Assembly: GCF_000055945.1 (NCBI RefSeq)
Contig: NC_008011.1
Span: 739,501-803,500 of the forward strand
Direction of reading: 5' to 3'
From: Lawsonia intracellularis PHE/MN1-00
Lineage (GTDB): Bacteria > Desulfobacterota > Desulfovibrionia > Desulfovibrionales > Desulfovibrionaceae
Length of the DNA stretch: 64,000 nt
Below, one piece after another: positions 17,990 to 27,501 of this stretch. Within the stretch, counting starts at the first letter, position 1. Each line of letters begins with the position of its first letter. The notes below the pieces were generated by a model. It was not told the DNA's origin and made no database searches. It worked only from the letters and a program-made list of their open reading frames with translations. The position numbers were made by a program, and so were the translations under genes.

Positions 17990-19102
17990 AGTTCACTCTC
18001 ATTGTTAATTTTGATGAGAACGGATTTAAATATAGCTATATTCCTAGTAGGATATACTATAAATTCAATTTATTATTTTCAATAATTTTCCCTTTTAATA
18101 ACTTTAAAACATAAAATTTTAGGCTATACTAAAAAAAATAAATAAATTTTTTCTAGAGAGTTAAAGTATAACCTATTACTTCTCTAAACAAAACCATTAC
18201 CTCTTTTGATATAATATTCAATAGTTACTAAAAAATCATCATATAAATAAAACTATGAAGTTATATTCTCTCATTTTAATAAAATATAATATGTTATATT
18301 AAGTTATTATTCTACTTTTTTCAGCTCATTTAAAAAAAGGAAGTGATATTTTATAGTTATAAGATACTTAACTAACAATAAATCCCATTTAATCCAAAAA
18401 AAGATATTTTCAATTTTTATGATGCATTTCTGATGTAAACAATTAAAATTATCTATAGTTTGATGAATTAAAATAGATATTTTAATTTTATATAATTTAG
18501 TAGCTATACACATGTTATGTGATAAAAATATTTTTAGCTATTTTAACTATCGTTTTTTAAAAAATATAAAATTATATAAAGGATATAAAAATATAAAAAT
18601 TATATAAAATATAACATATGAATATAAAATAATAAATTTTATTAAATAAAAAAATAAAATAATAAAAAATTTACTTTAATAATAAAAAATTTATCTTTAT
18701 AAAATATAAATAAAACAAAATTGTTAGAAATTAAACTATAAATTTATAATTTATCTATTATAATTATATATAATTATATTATATAATAAATGTTACTTCT
18801 AAAATACAGCAATATAGTTTTCCCTTGATATTTTAATTCATATTATTTATTATATAAGTATATTTTATATATTATAATTGAATAAAAGCGAGTTATGCTG
18901 ATTAAGAAACTGGTTTTTATTATATATTTATATTATCATAATATAGTATATAGTTACTATCATGTAGATATATAATAAAAAATTGTGATAATATTAAATA
19001 ATAGTAATATTAACTTTGATAGTTTTGCTATTCTTTAACATCTGTATTACTACTTTAAATTTAACTTGATTAAATAAAAATAACAAAGTAATAGGAGATT
19101 TC
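17990..19102. other. Long gene-poor AT-rich region
   Basis: About 1.1 kb between the divergent sigma-factor and thioredoxin genes. It is extremely A/T-rich, especially 18550-18800, with many short AAAATAT-type near-repeats. It contains a 68-codon leftward frame at 18307-18513 that lacks a ribosome site and reads like random AT-rich translation, so I do not call it. The segment should hold the rpoH promoter. It looks like a decayed gene region; no family could be recognised in any frame. Confidence 0.6.
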
Positions 19103-19570
19103 ATGTATACTATTCGTACTATTTTTCTATATACATTATTTATTGCTTTAACCCATATTTCGTTAGCACATGCTGAAGAAATAAAGACTATCCAAGGGAA
19201 AGAACTAGCTTATTTCATTTCACAAAATAAAGGAAAACCTATTTTCATAACAGTTTTTGCAACATGGTGTCCTGCCTGTAGACAAGAAATGCCTGGGATT
19301 ATTGCTACACAACAAAAATATTCTAAAGAACAAGTAACATTTATTGGTATTTCACTTGATGATAATGTAGAAAACTTACAAAATTATATAAAACAATCAA
19401 AAATTACCTTTCCTGTATATATTGCTGGCTCAACAATTCCTTCAATGTTCTCCATCACAGCAATACCACACAATATTATTTATGATAAGAAAGGGACTCT
19501 TGTAATGAATAAGGCTGGGGCTCTTTCAGCGAATGAATTAAATACTATGCTAAATAAGTATATCAAATAA
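19103..19570 (+). CDS. Periplasmic TlpA/ResA-like thioredoxin
   Basis: Exported thiol-disulfide protein of 155 residues. A signal peptide covers about 1-24 (cleavage near AHA-EE). The thioredoxin fold carries the redox motif WCPAC with Cys56 and Cys59, and the cis-Pro region is SITAIPHNIIYD near residue 118. The block FIGISLDDNVENLQNYI is typical of the TlpA/ResA subfamily, which reduces cysteines, for example in apocytochrome c heme sites. A ribosome site AGGAG lies 7 nt before the ATG. It stands alone, with large empty spacers on both sides, so its partner is not shown by context. Confidence 0.9.
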   Translation: MYTIRTIFLYTLFIALTHISLAHAEEIKTIQGKELAYFISQNKGKPIFITVFATWCPACRQEMPGIIATQQKYSKEQVTFIGISLDDNVENLQNYIKQSKITFPVYIAGSTIPSMFSITAIPHNIIYDKKGTLVMNKAGALSANELNTMLNKYIK

Positions 19571-20259
19571 AACATCATGATAGGCTAGTAGTCAAATAAG
19601 AAAAAGAATAACTATAAATAATTATATTATATAAAATTTAATACTATATTTTTATAGTATATATATATATAATTAATTAAATTTTGTTTTCTATATCTAT
19701 TGGTGGGAGTGAAAGAAATAATAGGAATAAAGTATACTATATATCATATATATATATTAACCTTACTAGTTTTGTCTTATTTTTTTAAGATTTTCTTAGT
19801 TTTAATTAAAATAAATATCATATATAAAAAGTCAAGTAGTAATAATAATTTTTTCTTTGTAAGTAAGTATGAAAAATACTATTAACTCTACCTAGATAAT
19901 ATATATATATATTGAAAAATATTACTTTAACTATACATATCAAAATATATTCTCATAACTCTAAGGACTTATTATAAGGTAATACGGTTATGGTTGAACA
20001 TATTATGGATATGTACTATATAACTCTTCATATTAAAGAAAATATCTCTTTATATCTTGTAGTAAGGTTTAAACGAGTTATATCTTTGAACAAAGTTTTA
20101 TCTATAGTTACTACTTGATATTAAGATGATTCTTTCTAATTACTTCTTAATTAATTAGGAACAGAAAGTGGATAGCAACCTTCACCAAATTTTTACGATC
20201 AGTATACAAACAGTAATCCTTAACAACCTATTATGGTTATGTGGATTGGAGTCTTTTTC
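19571..20259. other. AT-rich intergenic region with a possible gene remnant
   Basis: About 690 nt. A TTG-started 61-codon frame at 19700-19885 has no ribosome site and low-complexity composition, so it is rejected. A 42-codon ATG frame at 19991-20119 (MVEHIMDMYYITLHIKENIS...) and the more GC-balanced stretch 20160-20230 look less random than the surroundings and may be remnants, but no family is recognisable. Confidence 0.45.
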
Positions 20260-20979
20260 ATGATTGTTACCTGTCCAAACTGCCTAACAAAATTCAATTT
20301 TCCTGATAGTCAAGGACGCCCTAACACAAAATTGCGCTGTTCTGTTTGTAAACATATTTTTCCTCTTATACAAGAAGAGCAAAAACTTAGCTTCAATACT
20401 GTTAACTCTTCCAAATCTTCAAGTGGAGGGGAAAAGAAAAAAAAATGGAGCTCCACAAAAAAATTACTTCTGCTTTTCATACTCCTAACTCTAACTGCAG
20501 GTATTTATGCCTGGTACACATACCCCCAACTAAAAGATGTTGTTCAACATTTTCTCTTTTCAGAAAAAAAAGAAGAACCTACTGACTTAATAAGCCTTAT
20601 TGCTCTTCGTGATGTTGTCCAATACAATATTAATAATGAAAAATTAGGAAATATTTCTGTTATAGAAGGAAAAGTTGTTAATGGATTTTCTGATCCTAGA
20701 GAATTAATTAGACTAGAAGCTTCTCTTTATGACAAAAATGGAAAACTCCTTGTATCAAAAGAACAACTTGCAGGGACTAGTGTATCACTTTTTCAATTAC
20801 AAGTCCTTGGCGAACAAGAACTTGAACGTGCCCTTACAAATAAAATTGATATCCTTGCTAACAATACGAATATCCCTCCAAAAGGTGAAGTTCCTTTTAT
20901 GATAGTTTTTTATAATCCCCCAGACAATGCTGCTGAATTTGGTGTTAAAGTTATTGACGCACGCTTACCTCCTAAATAA
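20260..20979 (+). CDS. Zinc-ribbon (MJ0042-type) membrane protein with DUF3426-like C-terminus
   Basis: Protein of 239 residues from the chosen ATG. It begins MIVTCPNCLTKFNFPDS and continues KLRCSVCKHIF, giving two CxxC pairs of the MJ0042 finger. A Lys/Ser-rich linker follows, then one membrane helix at about 70-88 (LLLLFILLTLTAGIYAWYTY) and a periplasmic domain with IEGKVVNGFSDPRELIRLEA, which resembles the DUF3426 beta-sandwich. An in-frame ATG at 20233 adds nine residues (MVMWIGVFF). I choose 20260 because the finger family starts exactly here and GGAG lies 8 nt upstream. Its role is unknown. It is followed 26 nt later by radA. Confidence 0.8.
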   Translation: MIVTCPNCLTKFNFPDSQGRPNTKLRCSVCKHIFPLIQEEQKLSFNTVNSSKSSSGGEKKKKWSSTKKLLLLFILLTLTAGIYAWYTYPQLKDVVQHFLFSEKKEEPTDLISLIALRDVVQYNINNEKLGNISVIEGKVVNGFSDPRELIRLEASLYDKNGKLLVSKEQLAGTSVSLFQLQVLGEQELERALTNKIDILANNTNIPPKGEVPFMIVFYNPPDNAAEFGVKVIDARLPPK

Positions 20980-21005
20980 AAATTGACTAATCTCTATTAC
21001 TATTC

Positions 21006-22337
21006 ATGGCTAAACCTCGAGAAGTCTATATCTGCATTGAATGTGGAGCACAATTCCCCCAATGGCATGGGCAATGTCTTACTTGTAAAACTTGGAATAC
21101 ACTAAAAATACACAATGCACCTTCTACAACCGCTCAAAAAATATATAAAAAACTAAAACCTATACCAATTGGTCGTGTTGAAACCTCTACCTATCAACCA
21201 TTCAGTACTGGGATTAAAGTATTAGATCATATTCTTGGGAAAGGACTTGTGCCTAGTAGCGCTCTACTTATTGGTGGAGAACCTGGGATAGGCAAATCTA
21301 CACTATTACTTCAACTTGCTGGAGCTACAGCAACATTAGGGAAAATCGTTCTTTATGTTAGTGGTGAAGAATCACTACCACAAATAAAAGCTCGTGCTGA
21401 AAGATTAACTGTCCTTCATGATAATCTTTTATCTATGGCAACATCTCAAGTTGAAGATATCCTTCCTCTACTTAATACATCTGAAGCTCCAGACTTACTT
21501 CTTATAGATTCCGTACAAACACTTACTTCAAGTAATGCAGAAGGATTACCTGGCAATGTTAGCCAAGTAAGAGCAGTAGCAACTGAACTTGTTGAAGCAT
21601 GTAAACAAGGAAAAACAACAGTTATCTTTATAGGTCATGTAACTAAAGACGGTACCCTAGCAGGTCCACGTCTACTAGAACACCTTGTTGATACAGTTAT
21701 CTCTCTTGAAGGAGATCGAAGACATATATTTCGACTATTACGAGTTATAAAAAATCGATTTGGACCTAACCAAGAACTTTTAATTTTTCAAATGGCTCAA
21801 CATGGTCTTGAACCTGTTGCTGACCCTTCCACTTATTTTTTAGGTGCAAGAGATCCTAGTTTAAGTGGAACAGCTGTTGTTATGACTATTGATAGCCAAA
21901 GACCATTAGCCGTAGAGGTACAAGCACTTGTTACAAAAAGCTATCTTGCTATCCCACGCCGAACAGGCTTAGGCTTTGATGTTAATCGACTACATTTAAT
22001 TCTTGCTGTTTTAGAAAAACGTCTTCGATTAAATTTTAGTAATGTTGATATTTATGTAAAAATAGGAGGTGGAATAAAACTCCAAGAACCAGGAATAGAC
22101 TTAGCCCTTGTTGCTGCTATTCTCTCTTCCTTCTATGATGTTCCTTTACCTGAACGTTCTGTATTCTGGGGAGAAGTAGATCTAAATGGTCAAATACGAC
22201 CTGTTGGCTCTCATTCTATCCGGCTTTCACAAGCTTCTAAACTAGGATATAATCCTATTTTTTACCCTAAGCATGAACAAAGTGGATTAGCAACTGTCAT
22301 GGAACTTCAACAATCATTATTAAAAAAAAAAAATTAA
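21006..22337 (+). CDS. radA: DNA repair protein RadA
   Basis: RecA-like branch-migration helicase that processes recombination intermediates; 443 residues. The N-terminal C4 zinc finger is formed by Cys10, Cys13, Cys24 and Cys27. The ATPase core has Walker A GGEPGIGKST, Walker B LLLIDSVQTL and the RadA-specific KNRFG motif (in IKNRFGPNQEL). The C-terminal Lon-protease-like domain includes KIGGGIKLQEPGIDLALVAA and GEVDLNGQIRPV. All diagnostic motifs are intact and the length is typical. It is probably co-transcribed with the zinc-ribbon gene 26 nt upstream. Confidence 0.96.
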   Translation: MAKPREVYICIECGAQFPQWHGQCLTCKTWNTLKIHNAPSTTAQKIYKKLKPIPIGRVETSTYQPFSTGIKVLDHILGKGLVPSSALLIGGEPGIGKSTLLLQLAGATATLGKIVLYVSGEESLPQIKARAERLTVLHDNLLSMATSQVEDILPLLNTSEAPDLLLIDSVQTLTSSNAEGLPGNVSQVRAVATELVEACKQGKTTVIFIGHVTKDGTLAGPRLLEHLVDTVISLEGDRRHIFRLLRVIKNRFGPNQELLIFQMAQHGLEPVADPSTYFLGARDPSLSGTAVVMTIDSQRPLAVEVQALVTKSYLAIPRRTGLGFDVNRLHLILAVLEKRLRLNFSNVDIYVKIGGGIKLQEPGIDLALVAAILSSFYDVPLPERSVFWGEVDLNGQIRPVGSHSIRLSQASKLGYNPIFYPKHEQSGLATVMELQQSLLKKKN

Positions 22338-22461
22338 AAATTATTTTAAAATATTAGATGTATAATCAATAAGATCTTTAAATCCATATAGAACTTATAG
22401 TAAAGTCCTATTGCCTTTCTTTTAAATCAGACCTATCCATATTATAACAAGTGAAAATTAC

Positions 22462-22791
22462 ATGACTCAATCATCTTATAATCCGATAGAACAAGAAGGT
22501 AGCCCTGAATTACTACTTCAGGAAAAGATAAGGCGTCCTAAGATGTACCAAGTTTTGCTACATAACGATAATTATACCACAATGGAATTTGTTGTTTCTA
22601 TTCTAATGAAAATATTTCGCAAAACAATGGAACAAGCTACTTCTATTATGCTCTCAGTTCATAGGAAAGGTATTGGTGTTGCTGGTGTTTATACACGTGA
22701 ACTAGCTGAAACTAAAGTTAATACAACACATATGTTAGCAAGAGAGGCAGGATTTCCCCTCCGTTGCACGCTTCAGGAGGTAGACGAATGA
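22462..22791 (+). CDS. clpS: ClpS adaptor for the ClpAP protease
   Basis: Adaptor of 109 residues that binds proteins with N-terminal Leu, Phe, Tyr or Trp and delivers them to ClpA. The core YQVLLHNDNYTTMEFVVSIL contains the substrate-pocket Asn-Asp pair. MLSVHRKGIGVAGVYTRELAETK carries the pocket His and the ClpA-contacting surface. The unstructured N-terminus of about 25 residues is needed to slow ClpA and is present. The gene overlaps clpA by the ATGA arrangement (stop 22789-22791, clpA start 22788), implying translational coupling and matched amounts. Confidence 0.95.
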   Translation: MTQSSYNPIEQEGSPELLLQEKIRRPKMYQVLLHNDNYTTMEFVVSILMKIFRKTMEQATSIMLSVHRKGIGVAGVYTRELAETKVNTTHMLAREAGFPLRCTLQEVDE

Positions 22792-25034
22792 TTGGGAAAG
22801 AAATGCAAGATGTTATCAATATTGCTATTACTGAGGTTAATAAACGCCATCATGAATATCTAACCCTAGAACATCTTTTATATGGCATTGTATCCGAAAC
22901 AACAGGCCAAAAAATTATTGAAAGTTGCGGTGGCAATACTGAATCTATTCGTGCACAACTTGAACAATTTTTTTCTACTTACTTAGATACACTTGATGAA
23001 GCAATACCAGAAAGCGAAATTCCACAAACATTAGCCATACAACGTGTTCTTGAAAATACCATAGCTCATATCCACTCTTCAGGACGTACACAAATAGAAG
23101 TTGGAGATGTACTTGCTGCCTTATTAGAGGAAGAAGAATCATGGGCTGCTTACTGTCTAAAAAAACAAGGAGTCACCCGTATTGCTGTGTTAGAATTTAT
23201 TTCTTATGGACTTCCACACAGTGAACTTGGCAATGATGACTTTGTCAAAAAAGCAGAAGAAAGCTCTGAAGAAAAAAATCCATTAACAAAATATACAATT
23301 GAACTCACACAAAAAGCTCGAAATGGTGAAATTGATCCTCTTGTAGGTCGAGATATGGAAATCTCTCGTACAATTGAAGTCCTTGCCCGTCGGAAAAAAA
23401 ATAATCCTCTATATGTGGGAGATCCTGGCACAGGAAAAACAGCTATTGCAGAAGGACTTGCGTTACGCATTATCTCTGGAAATGTTCCTGAAGAATTTAC
23501 ATCGTCACTTATCTTTTCTTTAGATATGGGAGCACTGCTTGCTGGAGCTCGTTACCGTGGAGACTTTGAAGGACGTATTAAATCTGTTCTTTCTGAGCTA
23601 TCAAAACAACCAAAAGCTATATTATTTATAGATGAGATACATACCATTATAGGTGCAGGCTCGACAAATGGAAGTGCTGTGGATGCTGCTAACTTACTAA
23701 AACCAATATTAACAAGTGGTAAGTTACGCTGTATTGGCTCAACTACACATGAAGAGTTTCGTAACCACTTTGTCAAAGATCGAGCTCTTGCTCGAAGGTT
23801 TCAACGAATTGATATTCATGAACCATCTCAAGATGACTGTATTGCTATACTTAAAGGATTACAATCACGTTATGAAAAGCATCATAAAGTGAAATATACA
23901 CCAGCAGCGTTACATACAGCTGTAAAACTATCCGCCAGACATATTACAGATCGGATGCTACCAGACAAAGCTATTGATGTCCTTGATGAAGCAGGTGCAG
24001 CCGTACACTTACGAGCAGGCAATAAATCAAAAGTATTAGTTACTAGACAAGATATAGAGAAAGTTATTTCTCGTATGACGGGTATTCCTATAAAAACAGT
24101 CTCTGGAAAAGAAAAAGATAGATTAAAAAATCTTAAAAAAGATTTATCTTCACATATTTATGGTCAAAATGAAGCTATCGATAAAGTAACTAAAGCTATA
24201 TTCCGCTCAAGAGCAGGACTCAATAGAGGAAACCGTCCTTCAGGATCCTTTTTATTTTATGGACCTACAGGTGTAGGAAAAACAGAATTAGCTAAACAAA
24301 TTGCAGAAAAACTTAATATTGCTTTTCTTAGATTTGATATGAGTGAGTACATGGAAAAACATTCTGTTGCTCGACTCATTGGTTCTCCTCCAGGTTATGT
24401 AGGTTTTGAACAAGGGGGACTTTTAACAGAGGCTGTGAAAAAAACACCTTATTGTGTAGTTTTACTTGATGAAATAGAAAAGGCACATCCAGATATTTAT
24501 AATATTTTATTACAAGTTATGGATTATGGAACACTAACAGATAATACTGGTCGTAAAACAGACTTCCATAATGTTATATTAATCATGACTTCAAATGCTG
24601 GCGCAAGGGAAATGGGAATAACAAATATGGGATTTGTATCAGATGATACAAATACAATATCTCATAAAGGACGCAAAGCAGTAGAAAGTGTTTTTAGTCC
24701 TGAATTTCGTAACAGATTAGATGCAATAGTACCCTTTAATAACCTTTCTCCTGAATTAATGAACCATATTGTTGAAAAAAATATAAAAGAACTTACAAAA
24801 GGTCTTGCAGAAAAACGTGTTTCTGTCATGTTATCTTCTGAAGCAAAAAAATGGCTTGCCCAAAAAGGTTATGACAAAAAATTGGGAGCAAGGCCATTAC
24901 AACGGCTATTAAGGGAATCTCTTGAAGATCAACTTGCAGAAGAAATTCTTTTTGGAAAATTAGTCAAAGGTGGACGTGTTACTGTAAAACCACCACTTGA
25001 AGAAGACAGTAAGCTTGTTGTTATGCTTGAATAA
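22788..25034 (+). CDS. clpA: ATP-dependent Clp protease ATP-binding subunit ClpA
   Basis: Hexameric AAA+ unfoldase that feeds substrates into ClpP; 748 residues from the ATG at 22788. The N domain (about 1-140) begins MIGKEMQDVINIAI and contains HEYLTLEHLLYGI. The first ATPase module has GDPGTGKTA and FIDEIHTIIGAG. The second has GPTGVGKTE and VVLLDEIEKAHPDI, and the C-terminus has KLGARPLQRLLRE. A longer frame starting at a TTG (22764) is rejected because AGGAGG lies 7 nt before the ATG and the homologues begin there. clpP is not nearby. With clpS upstream and aat downstream it forms an N-end-rule cluster. Confidence 0.96.
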   Translation: MIGKEMQDVINIAITEVNKRHHEYLTLEHLLYGIVSETTGQKIIESCGGNTESIRAQLEQFFSTYLDTLDEAIPESEIPQTLAIQRVLENTIAHIHSSGRTQIEVGDVLAALLEEEESWAAYCLKKQGVTRIAVLEFISYGLPHSELGNDDFVKKAEESSEEKNPLTKYTIELTQKARNGEIDPLVGRDMEISRTIEVLARRKKNNPLYVGDPGTGKTAIAEGLALRIISGNVPEEFTSSLIFSLDMGALLAGARYRGDFEGRIKSVLSELSKQPKAILFIDEIHTIIGAGSTNGSAVDAANLLKPILTSGKLRCIGSTTHEEFRNHFVKDRALARRFQRIDIHEPSQDDCIAILKGLQSRYEKHHKVKYTPAALHTAVKLSARHITDRMLPDKAIDVLDEAGAAVHLRAGNKSKVLVTRQDIEKVISRMTGIPIKTVSGKEKDRLKNLKKDLSSHIYGQNEAIDKVTKAIFRSRAGLNRGNRPSGSFLFYGPTGVGKTELAKQIAEKLNIAFLRFDMSEYMEKHSVARLIGSPPGYVGFEQGGLLTEAVKKTPYCVVLLDEIEKAHPDIYNILLQVMDYGTLTDNTGRKTDFHNVILIMTSNAGAREMGITNMGFVSDDTNTISHKGRKAVESVFSPEFRNRLDAIVPFNNLSPELMNHIVEKNIKELTKGLAEKRVSVMLSSEAKKWLAQKGYDKKLGARPLQRLLRESLEDQLAEEILFGKLVKGGRVTVKPPLEEDSKLVVMLE

Positions 25035-25128
25035 CTTTTTATAAAACATATTTATTTTGTAGTAATTGATTCTTATATAAGGAGTTTTTACTATAATATT
25101 TCTTAAGATCTATTAGGAAAAACATCTT

Positions 25129-25815
25129 ATGCTCTCTGCTCTTTCCAATGATCCTATGTATTTTCCTCCTCTTGAAACAGCCTTTGACAATGGACTACTG
25201 GCTTATGGAGGTGATCTTTCCCCTCAACGGTTATTATCTGCATATACAAAAGGAATTTTCCCCTGGTATGACAATAACTCACCTATTCTCTGGTGGTCTC
25301 CTGATCCTCGATGTATTTTACTACCTGAAAACTTTCGAATTCCTAAGACTATACAGCGTGAACTTAAAAAATGTACTTTTTCTGTTACAATAAATAACGC
25401 CTTCACAGAAGTCATTACAGCTTGTGCAACTCTACCTAGAACAAAACAAAAAGGCACATGGATTACACAAGATATGAAGATGGCATATATCCAACTACAT
25501 AAACTAGGATTTTCTCATTCTATAGAAGTTTGGGATAATTCTACTCTTGTAGGAGGATTATATGGTGTAGCATTAGGGAAAGCATTTTTTGGTGAATCAA
25601 TGTTTCACATTGCTCCACATGCCTCAAAACTTGCGTTAGTATGGCTTGCACAATACCTGTGGTCATATAATTTTGATTTTATCGACTGTCAAATGCCTAC
25701 TACACATATAATGAGATATGGCGCAACACTCATTTCTCGTAATGAATTTCTTACTCGACTGACAATTGCTGTTACTACTGGAACAAGTCAGGCTTCCACA
25801 AAAGAAGCCCTATAA
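25129..25815 (+). CDS. aat: Leucyl/phenylalanyl-tRNA-protein transferase
   Basis: Transfers Leu or Phe from aminoacyl-tRNA to proteins with N-terminal Arg or Lys, creating N-degrons read by ClpS; 228 residues. Family blocks are FPPLETAFDNGLLAYGGDLS, YTKGIFPWYD (the GIFPWY signature), WWSPDPRCIL, TWIT and the acetyltransferase-like core LVGGLYGVALGKAFFGESMF. The C-terminus contains FIDCQMPTTH. It lies 94 nt after clpA with the same orientation, and all three N-end-rule components are thus contiguous. Its last 41 nt overlap, antisense, the end of the small gene at 25775-25930. Confidence 0.95.
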   Translation: MLSALSNDPMYFPPLETAFDNGLLAYGGDLSPQRLLSAYTKGIFPWYDNNSPILWWSPDPRCILLPENFRIPKTIQRELKKCTFSVTINNAFTEVITACATLPRTKQKGTWITQDMKMAYIQLHKLGFSHSIEVWDNSTLVGGLYGVALGKAFFGESMFHIAPHASKLALVWLAQYLWSYNFDFIDCQMPTTHIMRYGATLISRNEFLTRLTIAVTTGTSQASTKEAL

Positions 25816-25930
25816 TGACTACTAATAAAAGGTAAACAATCGTCCTTCCCCATTTAAAAGAAACTATTTTTACCTCATCTTTAACACTTTCTTCAAAGTC
25901 TTCTGTAGATGTTTTTCTATTAAGTTCCAT
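25775..25930 (-). CDS. Small single-pass membrane protein (51 aa), unannotated-type short gene
   Basis: A 51-codon frame with ATG at 25930 and TAG at 25777-25775. It reads MELNRKTSTEDFEESVKDE, then a short amphipathic stretch, a clean membrane helix at about 31-45 (TIVYLLLVVIIGLLLW) and the tail KPDLFQ. GAGGGG lies 3 nt before the start, a strong though closely spaced ribosome site. The acidic N-terminus, single helix and short tail resemble real small bacterial membrane proteins rather than chance AT-rich translation. It overlaps the aat 3' end antisense by 41 nt. No family is recognised. Confidence 0.62.
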   Translation of the reverse strand: MELNRKTSTEDFEESVKDEVKIVSFKWGRTIVYLLLVVIIGLLLWKPDLFQ

Positions 25931-26028
25931 AATCCCCTCAGTCAGTTAATAACATCTCATTTTGATACATTATAGACAACATACCTATTGTTATTATCAC
26001 TCACTATATATGTAATAAAAATTATTTA

Positions 26029-27327
26029 TTAGCTTTTATTTGGATTAATCTCTAGTATGTTAGAGTTTCTTGTTTGAACCCACTGCCTCTTCAAAGACTC
26101 AGCCTCACTACAACAACTTGAGCATGCTCCTCTAGGAAACAAAAGACAAAGAGCTTCATCTAGACAGGTAGATTTTGTTTCTATTGCTGTCAAACCATTA
26201 CAAGTTTTACATAAACGTATACGTTCATATTGAGTATCATGTATCATATCTGTGTCATAATATATAGTCCTATTTCGAACCCACCAACAACCATCTTGTT
26301 GGCCATCATAAGGTTTTACTGGTGGATAAAAATACTGACTCAGAGCTTGTTCACACACCTTTTTTATTGTTTCTGTAACTCTTTTAGGTTGACAAATATC
26401 TACTTTATCAAGATCAGGTTCTTGTAAATAAGAAAAAGGTAACCCTGCCAATGCAAGACAAATACCTAAATTCACATAAGGCAAAGCACCCTGTATGGAA
26501 TAACCACCTTCTAATACAGCAATATCTGGTTTCAACATTTGGGTCATACATGCATACCCTTCAGCTGTAAGATACATATTTGTCAAAGGATCTGTATAGT
26601 GGTTATCCTGACCAGCTGAGTTAATAATAATATCAGGCTGAAATTCATCTAAAATAGGTAACACAACATGCTCCATAGCATATAAATACCCCTCATTCCC
26701 TGTTCCTGGAGGAAGAGGGATGTTCACGGTTTTTCCCAGTGCTGCAGGTCCTCCTACCTCTTCTAAAAACCCTGTCCCTGGATAAGTTGTACGACCATCT
26801 TGATGTAATGAAATAAAAAGGACATTAGGATCATTCCAATAAATATCTTGTGTCCCATCTCCATGGTGGCAATCAGTGTCTACAATAGCAATTTTTTGTT
26901 TCTTATATGTCTGCCGTATATGTTCAACCATTACTGCTTCAATATTAATATTACAGAAACCTCTATTACCATATGTTACCCTCATAGCATGATGACCTGG
27001 AGGACGTATAATAGCAAAAGCTCGTTCAACCTCTCCTGTCAGTACCAATTTACTAGCATGAATAGCTCCTCCAGCTGAAGCTAAGTGAGAATTTGAACAA
27101 ACTGCTCCTACATTTGGCAAACAAAAATGAACACTTTCTATATCACAATATGTTGAGAGACTAGGTTGATATTCTTGTATACCAGGAATATCAAATATTC
27201 CCTCTTCATAGAGTTGATCTTGTGTATACAACAATCGCTCTTCACGCTCAGGATGAGTTGGACTAATAGCCCAATCAAAAGCAGGGAAAAAAACAACGCC
27301 AAGTTTATGTTGAACATTTGGAAACAT
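26029..27327 (-). CDS. Histone-deacetylase-family zinc amidohydrolase with Cys-rich C-terminus
   Basis: Class II HDAC/acetylpolyamine amidohydrolase-like deacylase of 432 residues. The active-site charge relay is RPPGHHA, the zinc site has DTDCHHGDGTQ, and the third ligand is the Asp in SAGQDNHYTDPL; LEGGYSIQGA is the late glycine loop. All catalytic residues are present, so it should be active on an acetylated small molecule or protein; the substrate is unknown. After about residue 350 comes an unusual tail with CKTCNG, KSTC and CSSCC, a possible metal-binding site. I use the ATG at 27327 (GGAG 5 nt upstream) rather than the TTG at 27351. Confidence 0.88.
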   Translation of the reverse strand: MFPNVQHKLGVVFFPAFDWAISPTHPEREERLLYTQDQLYEEGIFDIPGIQEYQPSLSTYCDIESVHFCLPNVGAVCSNSHLASAGGAIHASKLVLTGEVERAFAIIRPPGHHAMRVTYGNRGFCNINIEAVMVEHIRQTYKKQKIAIVDTDCHHGDGTQDIYWNDPNVLFISLHQDGRTTYPGTGFLEEVGGPAALGKTVNIPLPPGTGNEGYLYAMEHVVLPILDEFQPDIIINSAGQDNHYTDPLTNMYLTAEGYACMTQMLKPDIAVLEGGYSIQGALPYVNLGICLALAGLPFSYLQEPDLDKVDICQPKRVTETIKKVCEQALSQYFYPPVKPYDGQQDGCWWVRNRTIYYDTDMIHDTQYERIRLCKTCNGLTAIETKSTCLDEALCLLFPRGACSSCCSEAESLKRQWVQTRNSNILEINPNKS

Positions 27328-27501
27328 ATAGCTCCTATCAAGTCCAACCAATAGTATAAAATATTCTATAAAAAATTATGAATACAATCCAAAAGACAAC
27401 TTATTATTCTTATACTGTAATCTATATATTTTCACTATTATTATGTAACGATATCTAAAATAACGCTTATAACTAGTGTATCTCATACTATACCTTATCA
27501 T

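Noticed and set aside
18307-18513. 68-codon leftward frame in the sigma factor-thioredoxin gap
   Set aside because: No ribosome binding site, Ile/Lys/Phe-rich composition as expected from random A/T sequence, and no recognisable domain.
19700-19885. 61-codon frame starting at TTG
   Set aside because: TTG start without a suitable ribosome site; low-complexity product dominated by Ile, Tyr, Lys and Asn.
25791-25809. Terminator of aat (GGCTTC/GAAGCC hairpin)
   Set aside because: The stem lies within the aat coding sequence and has no U run on the plus strand.
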